This document shows positions 1-7,210 of a stretch of 13,671 bases of DNA, one piece after another (the stretch's first letter is position 1; every line of letters begins with the position of its first letter). Source of the DNA: JBGAPI01 sp044221335. GTDB lineage: Bacteria > Pseudomonadota > Gammaproteobacteria > Xanthomonadales > Ahniellaceae. The stretch covers positions 1 through 13,671 of the forward strand of contig JBGAPI010000073.1 of NCBI GenBank assembly GCA_044221335.1, read 5' to 3'. Made by a program: the position numbers and the translations under genes. The notes beneath the pieces were generated by a model. It searched no databases, had not been told where the DNA came from, and saw nothing but the letters and a program-made list of their open reading frames with translations.

Positions 1-27
1 ATAAAAAAGCCGCCCGAAGGCGGCTTT
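1..27 (-). terminator. Intrinsic terminator of the tRNA operon
   Basis: Read on the minus strand this is a 9-bp stem (AAAGCCGCC / GGCGGCTTT) closed by a TTCG tetraloop. The stem's last three T bases run on into further T bases to the window edge. It begins 7 nt after the 3' CCA of tRNA-Asp, so it should end the tRNA transcript. Confidence 0.9.
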
Positions 28-33
28 GCAAAA

Positions 34-110
34 TGGCGGAGCGGACGGGGCTCGAACCCGCGACCTCCGGCGTGACAGGCCGGCATTCTAACCGACTGAA
101 CTACCGCTCC
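34..110 (-). tRNA. tRNA-Asp (GTC)
   Basis: The minus strand folds into a 77-nt cloverleaf. The acceptor stem is GGAGCGG/CCGCTCC followed by GCCA, so the CCA is encoded. The T arm contains GGTTCGAGCC. The anticodon loop CTGTCAC gives anticodon GTC (Asp). It is the last of three tRNA genes, 51 nt after tRNA-Glu and just before the terminator. Confidence 0.97.
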
Positions 111-161
111 ATTGTTCTTCTTGTCGTTCGCTGCGGCGGACCGCTTCGAACGTCTTGCAAC

Positions 162-237
162 TGGCGTCCCCACGGGGATTCGAACCCCGGTCGCAACCGT
201 GAAAGGGTTGTGTCCTAGGCCTCTAGACGATGGGGAC
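162..237 (-). tRNA. tRNA-Glu (TTC)
   Basis: A 76-nt cloverleaf on the minus strand. The acceptor stem is GTCCCCA/TGGGGAC with encoded GCCA, the T loop is GTTCGAAT, and the anticodon loop CTTTCAC gives TTC (Glu). It is the middle gene of the operon, 23 nt after tRNA-Ala. Confidence 0.97.
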
Positions 238-260
238 AACACCCGCTTGCGCGGAACTCT

Positions 261-336
<76 letters not shown>

Positions 337-349
337 AAGAGAGCGCGAA

Positions 350-400
350 ACTATAGCGGCCGTTTTGTAGGTCGTCAACGGTCGGAAGAAAAAATATTTG
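350..400 (-). promoter_or_regulatory. Sigma70 promoter of the tRNA operon with UP-like tract
   Basis: On the minus strand the -35 box TTGACG (373-378) is followed by exactly 17 nt and the -10 box TATAGT (350-355). An A/T-rich tract at 387-400, just upstream of the -35, looks like an UP element. The bases after the -10 (TTCGCGC) form a GC-rich discriminator, which in stable-RNA promoters is associated with stringent (ppGpp) control. The predicted start lies about 6 nt before tRNA-Ala. Box positions are seen directly; the regulation is inferred. Confidence 0.85.
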
Positions 401-534
401 GTGAACGGGATTGGGAGAGCGACGGCTCGACGCGACGGTCGTGGTAGCGACTCCCGTCGCGCCGGCGCTGTCGTAGAGCGCCCCGATCTGTTCCGCTTTG
501 GAGTCGGCGCAAGAGCAGCGCGCCCGGGCACGCT

Positions 535-1476
535 CTACCGGCGCGCCGCGCGCAGGGCCTCGACCGCGTTGAAGTGCACCATCGCCTGCTCGAACATCTC
601 GCGCGCCCGCGACGCGACGTCGCCGAGATAGCGGTGCATCAGCGCATCCTCGGCCGAGTCGTTCGCGCAGGTGTCGCTGTAGCGCTCGAAGCCCGCGATC
701 CGTTCGACGATGTCGGCGAGATGGACCGGGCATTCGCAGGCGAGCACGTTGCTGCGCTGGAGCAGCTCGGCCAGTTCCGCCTCGTCGAAGCGGCGCGGCG
801 CCCTGCCCCAGCTGCGGCCGGCACGCGCCGGCCGGCCCCGATGGCTACGACTGACCCGGCGCATCACCGCCAGGCTGGGCAGGGGCGCCTGGCGCTCGCG
901 AAGCAGCATCACGCCGGCCATCCGGAGCACGTCGAGCGCGATCGCATGCCCGCTCGCATAGGCCACCGCCACGCAGGAAACCCGGCTGCGATCCGCGAGG
1001 TCGAGGACAGCGCGCGCCGACTCGATACCGAGCACCTCCTCGCGCACCAGCAACCAGTCGACCGGCACGAAGGTCGAGGCGGCCGCGCAGTCCGCAACGC
1101 TGTCATAGTGGGTCCAGTGCACCGGCGCCGCATCCATCGTCGTCACCGGCTCCCAGCCGTGCCCGACTGCCGTGACCGCGATCGGCACGCCGCGGTCGAC
1201 GCTGTCGGGCGCGGCGCCGGACGCCAGCTCCTTCAGCACGCTCAGTTCGAGCGTGGCGATCGATCCGATCGCGTAGCCCGCCGCGACCGCGGTCCGCAGC
1301 AGCACCACCCGCTCGAGATCGCGTCGCGAGTAAAGGCGCTGGCCGCTTCCGGAGCGCGCGGCACCGCTGATTCCATAGCGCCGCTCCCAGATGCGCAGGG
1401 TCGCCGCCGGCATCTTCGCCATGCGCGCGACGGTGCCGCTGCGGAACCTCGGTCGATCAGCTTCGTCGGTCATCAT
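535..1476 (-). CDS. MerR-family regulator with degenerate B12-binding-like domain
   Basis: A 313-aa probable transcription factor. Residues about 11-65 form a MerR winged HTH: FRSGTVARMAKMPAATLR, then IWERRYG and RLYSRRDLERV. The C-terminal half resembles the cobalamin-binding-like half of CarH/LitR-type regulators, but I see no DxHxxG cobalamin ligand motif, so vitamin B12 binding is unlikely. The last 70 residues carry a helical signature (CECPVHLADIVERI, then FERYSDTC and ALMHRYLGDVASRAREM) that I associate with MerR proteins of beta- and gammaproteobacteria. The start chosen is the ATG of MMTDEAD, with GGGA 5 nt upstream. The frame is open 48 codons further up, with another ATG 12 codons earlier that lacks a ribosome site. 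It stands alone; the DUF1249 gene upstream ends 230 bp away. Its target genes cannot be named. Confidence 0.8.
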   Translation of the reverse strand: MMTDEADRPRFRSGTVARMAKMPAATLRIWERRYGISGAARSGSGQRLYSRRDLERVVLLRTAVAAGYAIGSIATLELSVLKELASGAAPDSVDRGVPIAVTAVGHGWEPVTTMDAAPVHWTHYDSVADCAAASTFVPVDWLLVREEVLGIESARAVLDLADRSRVSCVAVAYASGHAIALDVLRMAGVMLLRERQAPLPSLAVMRRVSRSHRGRPARAGRSWGRAPRRFDEAELAELLQRSNVLACECPVHLADIVERIAGFERYSDTCANDSAEDALMHRYLGDVASRAREMFEQAMVHFNAVEALRAARR

Positions 1477-1706
1477 GCCATTCCCGGCGGACGGTCTCGA
1501 AGATCGGATCATCGGACAGCCGGGCCGCTCGATGTATCCCCCGGCGCGAGTGGCGCAAAGTTCGCGTGAAGGTTGTGTGTCGACCCGGCCAACGGGCGCG
1601 GCCTCGTACTCCGCCCGCACAGGACGTCGGCGATGTCGTCGAGGAGGCGGCGCCGTCGCTCATGGCGGGGCGGCTCGCATCGCGCCGATCGGCGATGGCC
1701 GGAGGC
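1477..1706. other. Intergenic space between DUF1249 gene and merR-like gene
   Basis: This 230-bp gap has no convincing gene. Just after the DUF1249 stop there is an inverted repeat at 1678-1697 (CATCGC, 8 nt, GCGATG) without a T tract, so it is a poor intrinsic terminator. A GATACA sequence near 1533 on the minus strand could be a -10 box for the MerR-like gene, but no good -35 box stands at the right distance. Confidence 0.35.
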
Positions 1707-2183
1707 TCAGGCGTCCCGCAAAGGCTGCAGCGAACCGAAGCGGTTGTGGCCCAGCGCCTCGAGGTATTCGAGCCACTTGTTGAGGAAAGCGTTCATCCGG
1801 AGGCGATGATCGACGATGGCGGCGATGCTCGCCTGCCCGCCGAGCACGTGCTCGAGACGGCTGCCGAAGTAGCAGGCGGTGACCTCGGCAGCGCGGGCGT
1901 CGGCATACACGCGGACGTGCGCCGAAGGCTCCGGCTGACCGGTCAGCGCGTCGACGAACGCGTAGGACAGCTTGATTTCCGCGGTGTAGGGCGCGCGCTC
2001 GAGAACGGTGAGGTCGACATCGAGGCCGTCGTGCACGCTGGAGCGATAGCTTCCAGCCGCGAGGGCCTCCGCACCGAACACGCGCGACAAGCGCCAGTAG
2101 TTGTCGTCGTACAGGTTCATCAGCCAGGCGAAGCGGCCGGGCAGCAGGTCTTCGGGAGCGCGATGGCGGGCACGGGTCAGCAT
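1707..2183 (-). CDS. DUF1249 domain protein, YqiB-like
   Basis: A 158-aa soluble protein that looks like the YqiB/DUF1249 family. Visible signatures are an N-terminal WLMNLYDDNYWRLSRVF segment, a central beta-rich part with YTAEIKLSYAFVD and HVRVYADARAAEVTACY, and a C-terminal helix RLRMNAFLNKWLEYLEALGH. E. coli YqiB has the same order and is about 140 aa. The family has no established biochemical role; in E. coli it lies near cpdA and nudF, but neither is here. There is no signal peptide or membrane segment. The ATG at 2183 has no Shine-Dalgarno sequence; instead a TATAGT box lies only 7 nt upstream, which suggests a leaderless message. Identity is confident, function unknown. Confidence 0.85.
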   Translation of the reverse strand: MLTRARHRAPEDLLPGRFAWLMNLYDDNYWRLSRVFGAEALAAGSYRSSVHDGLDVDLTVLERAPYTAEIKLSYAFVDALTGQPEPSAHVRVYADARAAEVTACYFGSRLEHVLGGQASIAAIVDHRLRMNAFLNKWLEYLEALGHNRFGSLQPLRDA

Positions 2184-2190
2184 TGGAACG

Positions 2191-2196
2191 ACTATA
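2191..2196 (-). promoter_or_regulatory. -10 box abutting the DUF1249 start codon
   Basis: On the minus strand TATAGT is followed by 7 nt (CGTTCCA) and then the ATG. Initiation about 7 nt below a -10 would fall on or next to the A of ATG, giving a leaderless mRNA. The -35 is weak (CTGTTC at 17 nt). Position and spacing are seen; promoter activity is inferred. Confidence 0.45.
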
Positions 2197-2336
2197 GGCG
2201 CTGGTGGCCGAACGAACAGACTGCCGTTTCGCCTGGATTCCTCCTATGATCAGGCTCCCCTCGCATGTTTCCGCTGACGTCGCGCGAAGCGATGGTCGAA
2301 CGGACGGGTTCCGCAGGCGCCGGGATTCCCATCAGC

Positions 2337-2447
2337 CGTCATCGCGAACACAGCGAAGCAACCCAGCGCCTGGCGCTTTCGATCGGCCGCGGGAACTCCG
2401 AAGTCGCTGGATTTCTCCGTCGGCCTTCGGCCTCCTCGCGATGACGG
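2337..2447. repeat. Degenerate copy of the CGTCATTGCGAG palindromic repeat
   Basis: The left end (2337-2369) begins CCGTCATCGCGAACACAGCG and continues with GAAGCAACCCAGCG. The right end (2405-2447), read on the other strand, begins CCGTCATCGCGAGGAGGCCG and ends AAATCCAGCG. These are the two ends of the same element seen near 5064 and 8156, with more substitutions and a right arm enlarged by about 10 nt. It lies in the gap after the transporter gene. Confidence 0.75.
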
Positions 2448-2463
2448 GGTCGTCGTTGACGTG

Positions 2464-3843
2464 TCACGCGGCGGCGACGGCAACTCCGGCCGCCGGCGCA
2501 TCGACCGCGCCCGCTGTCTCGTCGCGCTCCTCGTGCATCCCCGCCGCCCGCGCCTCGAAGCGCCGTCCGACCCACCACGCGGTCGCCGACCACGCCGCGC
2601 AGACCAGCACGCCGGCGATCGCGGCGGCCCGGCCCGGCGTTGCCGACAGCGCGGCGACGCTCGCCATGGCCGTCGCCGACAGCGCGTCGCCGCCGCGGTA
2701 GATGAAGGTGTCGATCAGGCTCTTGGCGTTGTAGCGCTCCTCGCGCGTCACCACCGTCATCAGCAGGTCCCGGCAAGGGCGGGTCAGCGCGAACTCCCCG
2801 ACGCGGCGCACCAGCATCGTCGCGACGATGGTGGTCAGCGACGCGTGCAGACCGAGCAAGGCGAATCCCGCCAGCATCATCAGCGGCACCGCGACCAGCG
2901 CGGCGGTGAATCCGAACCAGCGCAGCACGCGGCCGAACAGCAGCAACTGGCCGACCAGCGACAGCGCCTGCACCGCGAAATCGATCCGCGCGAACAGCAC
3001 GGTGCGCTCGTCGGTGCTGGCGACCGCGGCGCCGACGACGCGCTGCTGCTCGAGGTACAGCACCGTCGATACCGTGGTCAGCAGCAGCACGAACACGGAA
3101 ACGCCGCGGAGATAGGGCGAGCGCGCGACCTGTACGAAGCCTGCGAAGGCGCTGCCGCGCAAGGCGGCCTCGGGATCCGCGATCGCGTCGTGCACGGCGA
3201 CCGTGCCTTGCCGGCGCGACAACCGCCGCATCAGCAGCGCCGCGGCGAGCAATAGTCCCGCCGCCACCGACAGCAGCGGCACGCTGCCGATCCGCGGAAC
3301 CAGCAGGGTCGCCGCCAGCGGGCCGATCAGGCCGCCGAGGCTGATGCCACCGGCGATGCAGCCGAACAGCCGGGCCGCCTGCTCGCGGCTGAACACGTCG
3401 CTCATCAGGCTCCAGAACACGGCGACCAGAAACAGGTTCAGCACGCTGATCCAGACGAAATACCCGCGCGCCAGCCACTCGCGCTCGAAGCCGGCGTCGT
3501 AGCCGAGATGGAACACGACGAGGCTCGCCGCGAAGAACGCGTAGACCAGCGGCAACGCGCGGGTGCGGGTGGTGTGGGCGAGCAGCCAGCCGTAAAGCGG
3601 CTGCAGCAGCAGCATGCCGGCGAAGGTCGCCCAGAACAGCCCGGGCAGCGCATTGAAGCCCGAGGTGATCCCGAGCGCGTCGCGGACCGGCCGCAACATC
3701 GCGTAGGCGGAAAACATCGCGGCCGCCGCGGCGAACGCGGTGGCGAGCGCCGGCAGCTCGTCGCGGCGCGCGCCGATCAGGCGGATCAGCAAGCCGAGGG
3801 GGCCGGCGGCCGCCGGGGCGGCGGTCCTGGGGAGGTCGTGCAT
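2464..3843 (-). CDS. MFS transporter of the NTP/NDP-exchange (ATP/ADP translocase-like) group
   Basis: A 459-aa inner-membrane protein with about 11-12 hydrophobic segments between residues 30 and 435. Two signatures resemble the COG3202 nucleotide-exchange-like family: MLRPVRDALGI (residues 49-59) after the first helix, and YNAKSLIDTFIYRGGDAL (371-388) near the end. Founding members (Rickettsia and Chlamydia Tlc/Npt) swap ATP for ADP. Free-living bacteria carry related proteins whose substrate is not known, so nucleotide transport here is only a family-level guess. The C-terminal 35 residues are a low-complexity Ala/Gly/Val tail. The ATG has GGAG 8 nt upstream. It follows the exported oxidoreductase gene by 56 bp on the same strand, so the two may be co-transcribed. 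A degenerate palindromic repeat follows the stop. Confidence 0.8.
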   Translation of the reverse strand: MHDLPRTAAPAAAGPLGLLIRLIGARRDELPALATAFAAAAAMFSAYAMLRPVRDALGITSGFNALPGLFWATFAGMLLLQPLYGWLLAHTTRTRALPLVYAFFAASLVVFHLGYDAGFEREWLARGYFVWISVLNLFLVAVFWSLMSDVFSREQAARLFGCIAGGISLGGLIGPLAATLLVPRIGSVPLLSVAAGLLLAAALLMRRLSRRQGTVAVHDAIADPEAALRGSAFAGFVQVARSPYLRGVSVFVLLLTTVSTVLYLEQQRVVGAAVASTDERTVLFARIDFAVQALSLVGQLLLFGRVLRWFGFTAALVAVPLMMLAGFALLGLHASLTTIVATMLVRRVGEFALTRPCRDLLMTVVTREERYNAKSLIDTFIYRGGDALSATAMASVAALSATPGRAAAIAGVLVCAAWSATAWWVGRRFEARAAGMHEERDETAGAVDAPAAGVAVAAA

Positions 3844-3899
3844 GGGAGGCGCTCCGCCGCCGCCGCGACAGGGCGGCGACGGCCTGGTGGGACTGTCGG

Positions 3900-4934
3900 T
3901 CAGGGCGAGGACGCGGCCGGCTGGGCCTTCGCCCCGACGGTCAGCACGAGGCGACCGTGCAGGTGGCGGGTCTCGCTCTTGGCGTGCGCCTTCGCCGCGT
4001 CGGCCAGCGGATAGACCGAGTCGATTTCCGCTCGGATCGCACCGTCGTCGAGCAGCTGCGCCACGTCGGCCAGTTGCTTCGGATCCGGATGGACGATGAC
4101 GCCCTTGGCACTGACGCCGTACTTCTCCGCGACATCCTGCTTCACCCGGCCGGCGATGGTGACGAGCCGCCCGCCCTTCTTCAGCACCGCATACGACCGC
4201 TCCAGGGTGTCGTCGCCGACGGTGTCGAACACGAGGTCGACGTCGTGCACGACGTCCTCGAACTTCTGCGCCTTGTAGTCGATCACCTGGTCGGCGCCGA
4301 GGCCCCGGACGAACTCGAGGTTGCTGGCGGACGCGGTGCCGATCACCCGGGCGCCGGCGTGCTTCGCGAGCTGCACGGCCATGTGCGCGACGCCGCCCGC
4401 GGCGCCATGGATCAGGATGGTCTGGCCCTTCTTAAGTCCGCCGGCATCGAAAATCGCCTGGTACGCCGTCAGTGCCGCCATCGGCACCGCCGCGGCATGC
4501 ACCGCGTCGAGCTTCTTCGGGGCGGGCGCGAGCGCGCTGACCGGCACGCGCGCGTACTCCGCGTAGGCGTTCGGCATGTCGAGCGGCAGCATCGTGTAGA
4601 CCTGCTCGCCGATCGGATGACCGCCGACGCCCTCGCCAAGGGCGACGATGCGGCCGGTGAGGTCGAAGCCCGGGATGGCCGGCAACTTCGGCGAGAACTT
4701 CGGGATCTCGCGGAGGCGCAGTTCCCAGTCGATCGTATTGACGCCGGCGGCATCGACCTTGACCAGCACCTCGCCGGGCCCGGGGACGGGCTTCGCGACG
4801 TCGACGTAGTGCAGCACCTCGGGGGCGCCGTATTCGCTGTACTGGATCGCCTTCATGGTGTCGGCGGCGTGCGCGGGACTCGCGGCCATGCCGAGGGCCA
4901 GGGCCAGCAGGGAGAGAATCGGTCGAGCGGTCAT
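3900..4934 (-). CDS. Quinone-oxidoreductase-like MDR enzyme with Sec signal peptide
   Basis: A 344-aa NADP-dependent medium-chain reductase of the zinc-free quinone oxidoreductase type. The family core starts at residue 27 (MKAIQYSEYGAPEVL). Then come PGPGEVLVKVDAAGVNTIDW (51-70), PGFDLTGRIVALGEGV (88-103), the cofactor site HGAAGGVAHMAVQLAK (176-191) and HLHGRLVLTV near the end. The zinc ligands of alcohol dehydrogenases are absent. Unusually, residues 1-23 form a clear signal peptide: a short charged start, a Leu/Ala-rich core and an AHA cleavage site before ADT. It has no twin-arginine motif, so export would be by Sec. The ATG has GGAG 8 nt upstream, whereas the internal Met27 codon has no ribosome site, which supports the exported form. 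Substrate unknown. It precedes the transporter gene by 56 bp. Confidence 0.87.
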   Translation of the reverse strand: MTARPILSLLALALGMAASPAHAADTMKAIQYSEYGAPEVLHYVDVAKPVPGPGEVLVKVDAAGVNTIDWELRLREIPKFSPKLPAIPGFDLTGRIVALGEGVGGHPIGEQVYTMLPLDMPNAYAEYARVPVSALAPAPKKLDAVHAAAVPMAALTAYQAIFDAGGLKKGQTILIHGAAGGVAHMAVQLAKHAGARVIGTASASNLEFVRGLGADQVIDYKAQKFEDVVHDVDLVFDTVGDDTLERSYAVLKKGGRLVTIAGRVKQDVAEKYGVSAKGVIVHPDPKQLADVAQLLDDGAIRAEIDSVYPLADAAKAHAKSETRHLHGRLVLTVGAKAQPAASSP

Positions 4935-4993
4935 CGGTGCGGCTCCGGTTGGGGGTGGCCGCAGCTTCGGTGTCGCCGGGAGGCGCGAACAGG

Positions 4994-5009
4994 GGCTGAT
5001 GGATCAGCC
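4994..5009. promoter_or_regulatory. Inverted repeat upstream of the oxidoreductase gene
   Basis: GGCTGAT-GG-ATCAGCC is a perfect 7-bp inverted repeat with a 2-bp centre, 60 bp before the oxidoreductase ATG. Its size and place fit an operator for a dimeric regulator. No clear promoter boxes could be placed around it, so the role is open. Confidence 0.35.
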
Positions 5010-5063
5010 GCGAGTCGCGCGGGACGAGGCGTGCCGCGATGGGGACGAACGACTGCGGCACAC

Positions 5064-5167
5064 CTCGTCATTGCGAGCGCAGCGAAGCAATCCAGCGCCT
5101 TTGCACTTGCTCGGGCACCGCGAAGGGCAAAGGCACTGGATTGCTTCGCTGCGTTCGCAATGACGAG
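5064..5167. repeat. Near-perfect palindromic repeat (CGTCATTGCGAG family)
   Basis: Two 41-bp arms (5064-5104 and 5127-5167) are inverted copies with only 2 mismatches, separated by 22 bp. Each arm starts CTCGTCATTGCGA and continues through GCAGCGAAGCAATCCAG to GCCTTTGC. As RNA it would form a very stable hairpin. It carries no coding capacity and lies between the response-regulator stop (5250) and the oxidoreductase start (4934), so it could also act as a transcription barrier or mRNA-end stabiliser. The rest of the 315-bp gap holds only the inverted repeat at 4994 and no gene. Confidence 0.92.
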
Positions 5168-5249
5168 GGATAGAGCACCTGTCCATGCCCCGGACGTGGA
5201 TGTCGGCCCACTGTCGCGGTCGCGGCTTCCGCCGCTCCCACGGCCGTCA

Positions 5250-5990
5250 TCAGTGTGCGAGGCGCCGCAGCAAGTCCTCGCGATAGGTCCGGCTGATCGC
5301 GATCTCGCTGCCGTCGCGCAGGCGCATCTTCTGGTCGCCGTTGCCGATCGGGCGCAGCTCGTGGACCTCGGCGATGTTGACGATGGCCGACCGGTGGACG
5401 CGGACGAAGCGCGCCGGATCGAGCTGTTCCAGCAGGCCCTGCAGGGTCGAGCGCACGATCACGCTCTCCCCCGGCAGATGCAACGCGAGGTAGTTGCGGA
5501 TGGCTTCGACCCAGCGGATCGTCGCGACCTCGACGACCCGCATGCCGCTGTCGGTCCGCACCGTCAGGCGCTCCGCGTGCCGCGGCGCCGGAGCCGCCGG
5601 CGTCGCGACCACGCCCGGCTCGGCGAGGCGTCGGCGCACGCGCCCCAGTGCCTCGGCGAGCAGCCCTGCCTCGACCGGCTTCAGCAGGTAGTCGACCGCC
5701 TCGACGCGGAACGCCTCCAGCGCGTGCTGCGCGTAGGCCGTGAGGAAGATCACCAGCGGCCGCTCCGCTGGCGGCAGCTCGGACAGCGCGGAAAAGCCGT
5801 CCTGCTCCGGCATCGCGATGTCGAGGAACAGCAGCTGCGGACGCAGCGCACGCACCGCGGCGAGCATCGCCTCGCCGTCCGCGGCCTCGCCGACGATCTC
5901 GACGTCGGCGTGCGCAGCCAGCGCGCGCCTGAGCTTCGAACGCGCCAGCTCGACGTCGTCGACCAGCAGGACGCGCAGGGATGGCGTCAC
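5250..5990 (-). CDS. LytTR-type response regulator (AlgR/LytR-like)
   Basis: A 246-aa two-domain response regulator. The receiver (residues about 4-118) has the acidic pair DD at 11-12, the phospho-acceptor Asp57 in FLDIAMPEQDG, Thr84 in FLTAY and Lys104 in LLKPVE. A Pro/Ala linker leads to a LytTR DNA-binding domain (about 141-243) with IRWVEAIRNYLALHL and the family hallmark FVRVHRSAIVNIAEV. The start is set by sequence: GTG at 5990 overlaps the kinase stop by 4 nt (GTGA), with AGGAGG (6001-6006) 10 nt upstream. An in-frame GTG at 6011 would place that ribosome site inside the gene and has none of its own. The overlap implies translational coupling with the kinase that should phosphorylate it. 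Target genes are not identifiable here. Confidence 0.92.
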   Translation of the reverse strand: MTPSLRVLLVDDVELARSKLRRALAAHADVEIVGEAADGEAMLAAVRALRPQLLFLDIAMPEQDGFSALSELPPAERPLVIFLTAYAQHALEAFRVEAVDYLLKPVEAGLLAEALGRVRRRLAEPGVVATPAAPAPRHAERLTVRTDSGMRVVEVATIRWVEAIRNYLALHLPGESVIVRSTLQGLLEQLDPARFVRVHRSAIVNIAEVHELRPIGNGDQKMRLRDGSEIAISRTYREDLLRRLAH

Positions 5991-7120
5991 GGCGGTGCGT
6001 CCTCCTGCCACGGCAGTTCGATGCGGAGCGCCGTGCCACCGCCCTCGCGCGAGGACAGCGTGAGGGTGGCCGCGCCGCCGTACAGGGCCGCGAGCCGCGC
6101 CCGCGCGTTGCCGAGGCCGATGCCGCCATCGCGGCGGTCGTTCGCCGGCGGCGGGCCGTCGTTGTCGATGGCGATCACCAGCCGTCCGCCGTCACGGCGC
6201 GCCGCGACGCGCACCGCGCCGCCGCGCTTCAGCTGGGCGATGCCGTGGTTGATCGCGTTCTCCACCAGCGGCTGCAGCAGCAGCGTCGGCAGCAGCGCGG
6301 CGTGGGTCTCGGCCGGCACCTGCCAGTCGAGCGTCAGGCGCTCGCCGAGCAGCACCTGCTGGATCGCGACGTATTCCGTGAGCAGGTCGATCTCGGTGTC
6401 GAGCCGATGCCGGTGCACGCGCTGCTCGAGCAGGCGGCGCAGCAGTCCGGCGAGGGCGGTCAGCACCCGGTCCGCCGCCGCCGCGTCGCGATAGACGAGC
6501 TCCGACAGCGCATTCAGCGTGTTGTAGAGGAAATGCGGCTCCAGTTGGGCCTTCAGCGCGTCGAGCTTCGCGGCCAGCAGGCTGCGCTCGACGTCTTGCT
6601 GTCGGCGCAGCGCCTCGAAGGCCGACAGCGTCGTGACGATGACGGCATAGATCACGAGGTTGAAGCCGCCGCGGGAGATCAGGTTCTCCAGCGCATCCTG
6701 CAGATAGCCGCCGTGGGTGTGCTGGTAGGGCAGCAGGATGTCGTAGACCGCCATGATCGCCGCGTGCACGGCGCCGAGCAGCAGCGCCAGGGCGCCGTGC
6801 ATCGCGAAAGCCGCGGGCGCCCAGGGGCGGCGCAACGGCCGCGCCGCGAGCATCCACGCGACCACCGGGGTGAATGCCGCCCACAGCGCGAACATGGCGA
6901 TGTAGTGCACCAGGATCCAGTACCAGGGCGTCGCGTCCGCGTGGCGGCTCTCGAAATAGCTGGTCCCGGGGGTGAAGGCGATTGCCAGGAGCAGCCACGG
7001 CAACGTACCGGCGGCGACTCGTCGCCACGCCGGGGAATGCGCAGTCCGCGCGATCGCTGGATCGAGCGCGGTGGCTGGAACGGAGGACAGGCGAGAGGGG
7101 TCGGACACGGCGGCGGCCAT
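5987..7120 (-). CDS. LytS/YehU-type sensor histidine kinase
   Basis: A 377-aa membrane sensor kinase. Four hydrophobic segments (about residues 37-51, 67-91, 106-128 and 151-168) are followed by a coiled stretch and the His_kinase (LytS/YpdA-type) domain with LDALKAQLEPHFLYNTLNAL; the phospho-acceptor is His196. The ATPase part shows VENAINHGI (286-294) and GGIGLGNARARLAALYGG. There is no separate sensory domain, so the four-helix membrane part must sense the signal, as in simpler AlgZ-like kinases. The start at 7120 is an ATG without a good ribosome site; a TTG at 7147 would add 9 residues. Its stop overlaps the regulator start by 4 nt. It lies 90 bp after ppsR on the same strand, so run-through from ppsR is possible. 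Confidence 0.9.
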   Translation of the reverse strand: MAAAVSDPSRLSSVPATALDPAIARTAHSPAWRRVAAGTLPWLLLAIAFTPGTSYFESRHADATPWYWILVHYIAMFALWAAFTPVVAWMLAARPLRRPWAPAAFAMHGALALLLGAVHAAIMAVYDILLPYQHTHGGYLQDALENLISRGGFNLVIYAVIVTTLSAFEALRRQQDVERSLLAAKLDALKAQLEPHFLYNTLNALSELVYRDAAAADRVLTALAGLLRRLLEQRVHRHRLDTEIDLLTEYVAIQQVLLGERLTLDWQVPAETHAALLPTLLLQPLVENAINHGIAQLKRGGAVRVAARRDGGRLVIAIDNDGPPPANDRRDGGIGLGNARARLAALYGGAATLTLSSREGGGTALRIELPWQEDAPP

Positions 7121-7210
7121 GCTGGCGACTGCGCGGGGCCGGTGCAAGCCGGAGTGGCCGTTATGGGACGAAGCGACGCCGGGGCGGGCCCGGCGACGGA
7201 AGGTCGGCGC

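Noticed and set aside
3900..4934. Zinc-containing alcohol dehydrogenase
   Set aside because: The Cys/His zinc ligands of that group are missing, and the sequence follows the zinc-free quinone oxidoreductase pattern.
3957..6494. An 845-codon open frame on the plus strand
   Set aside because: It is antisense to the oxidoreductase, response regulator and part of the kinase, crosses the palindromic repeat, and its translation is Arg/His/Ala/Gly-rich without family motifs. It is a shadow of GC-rich genes.
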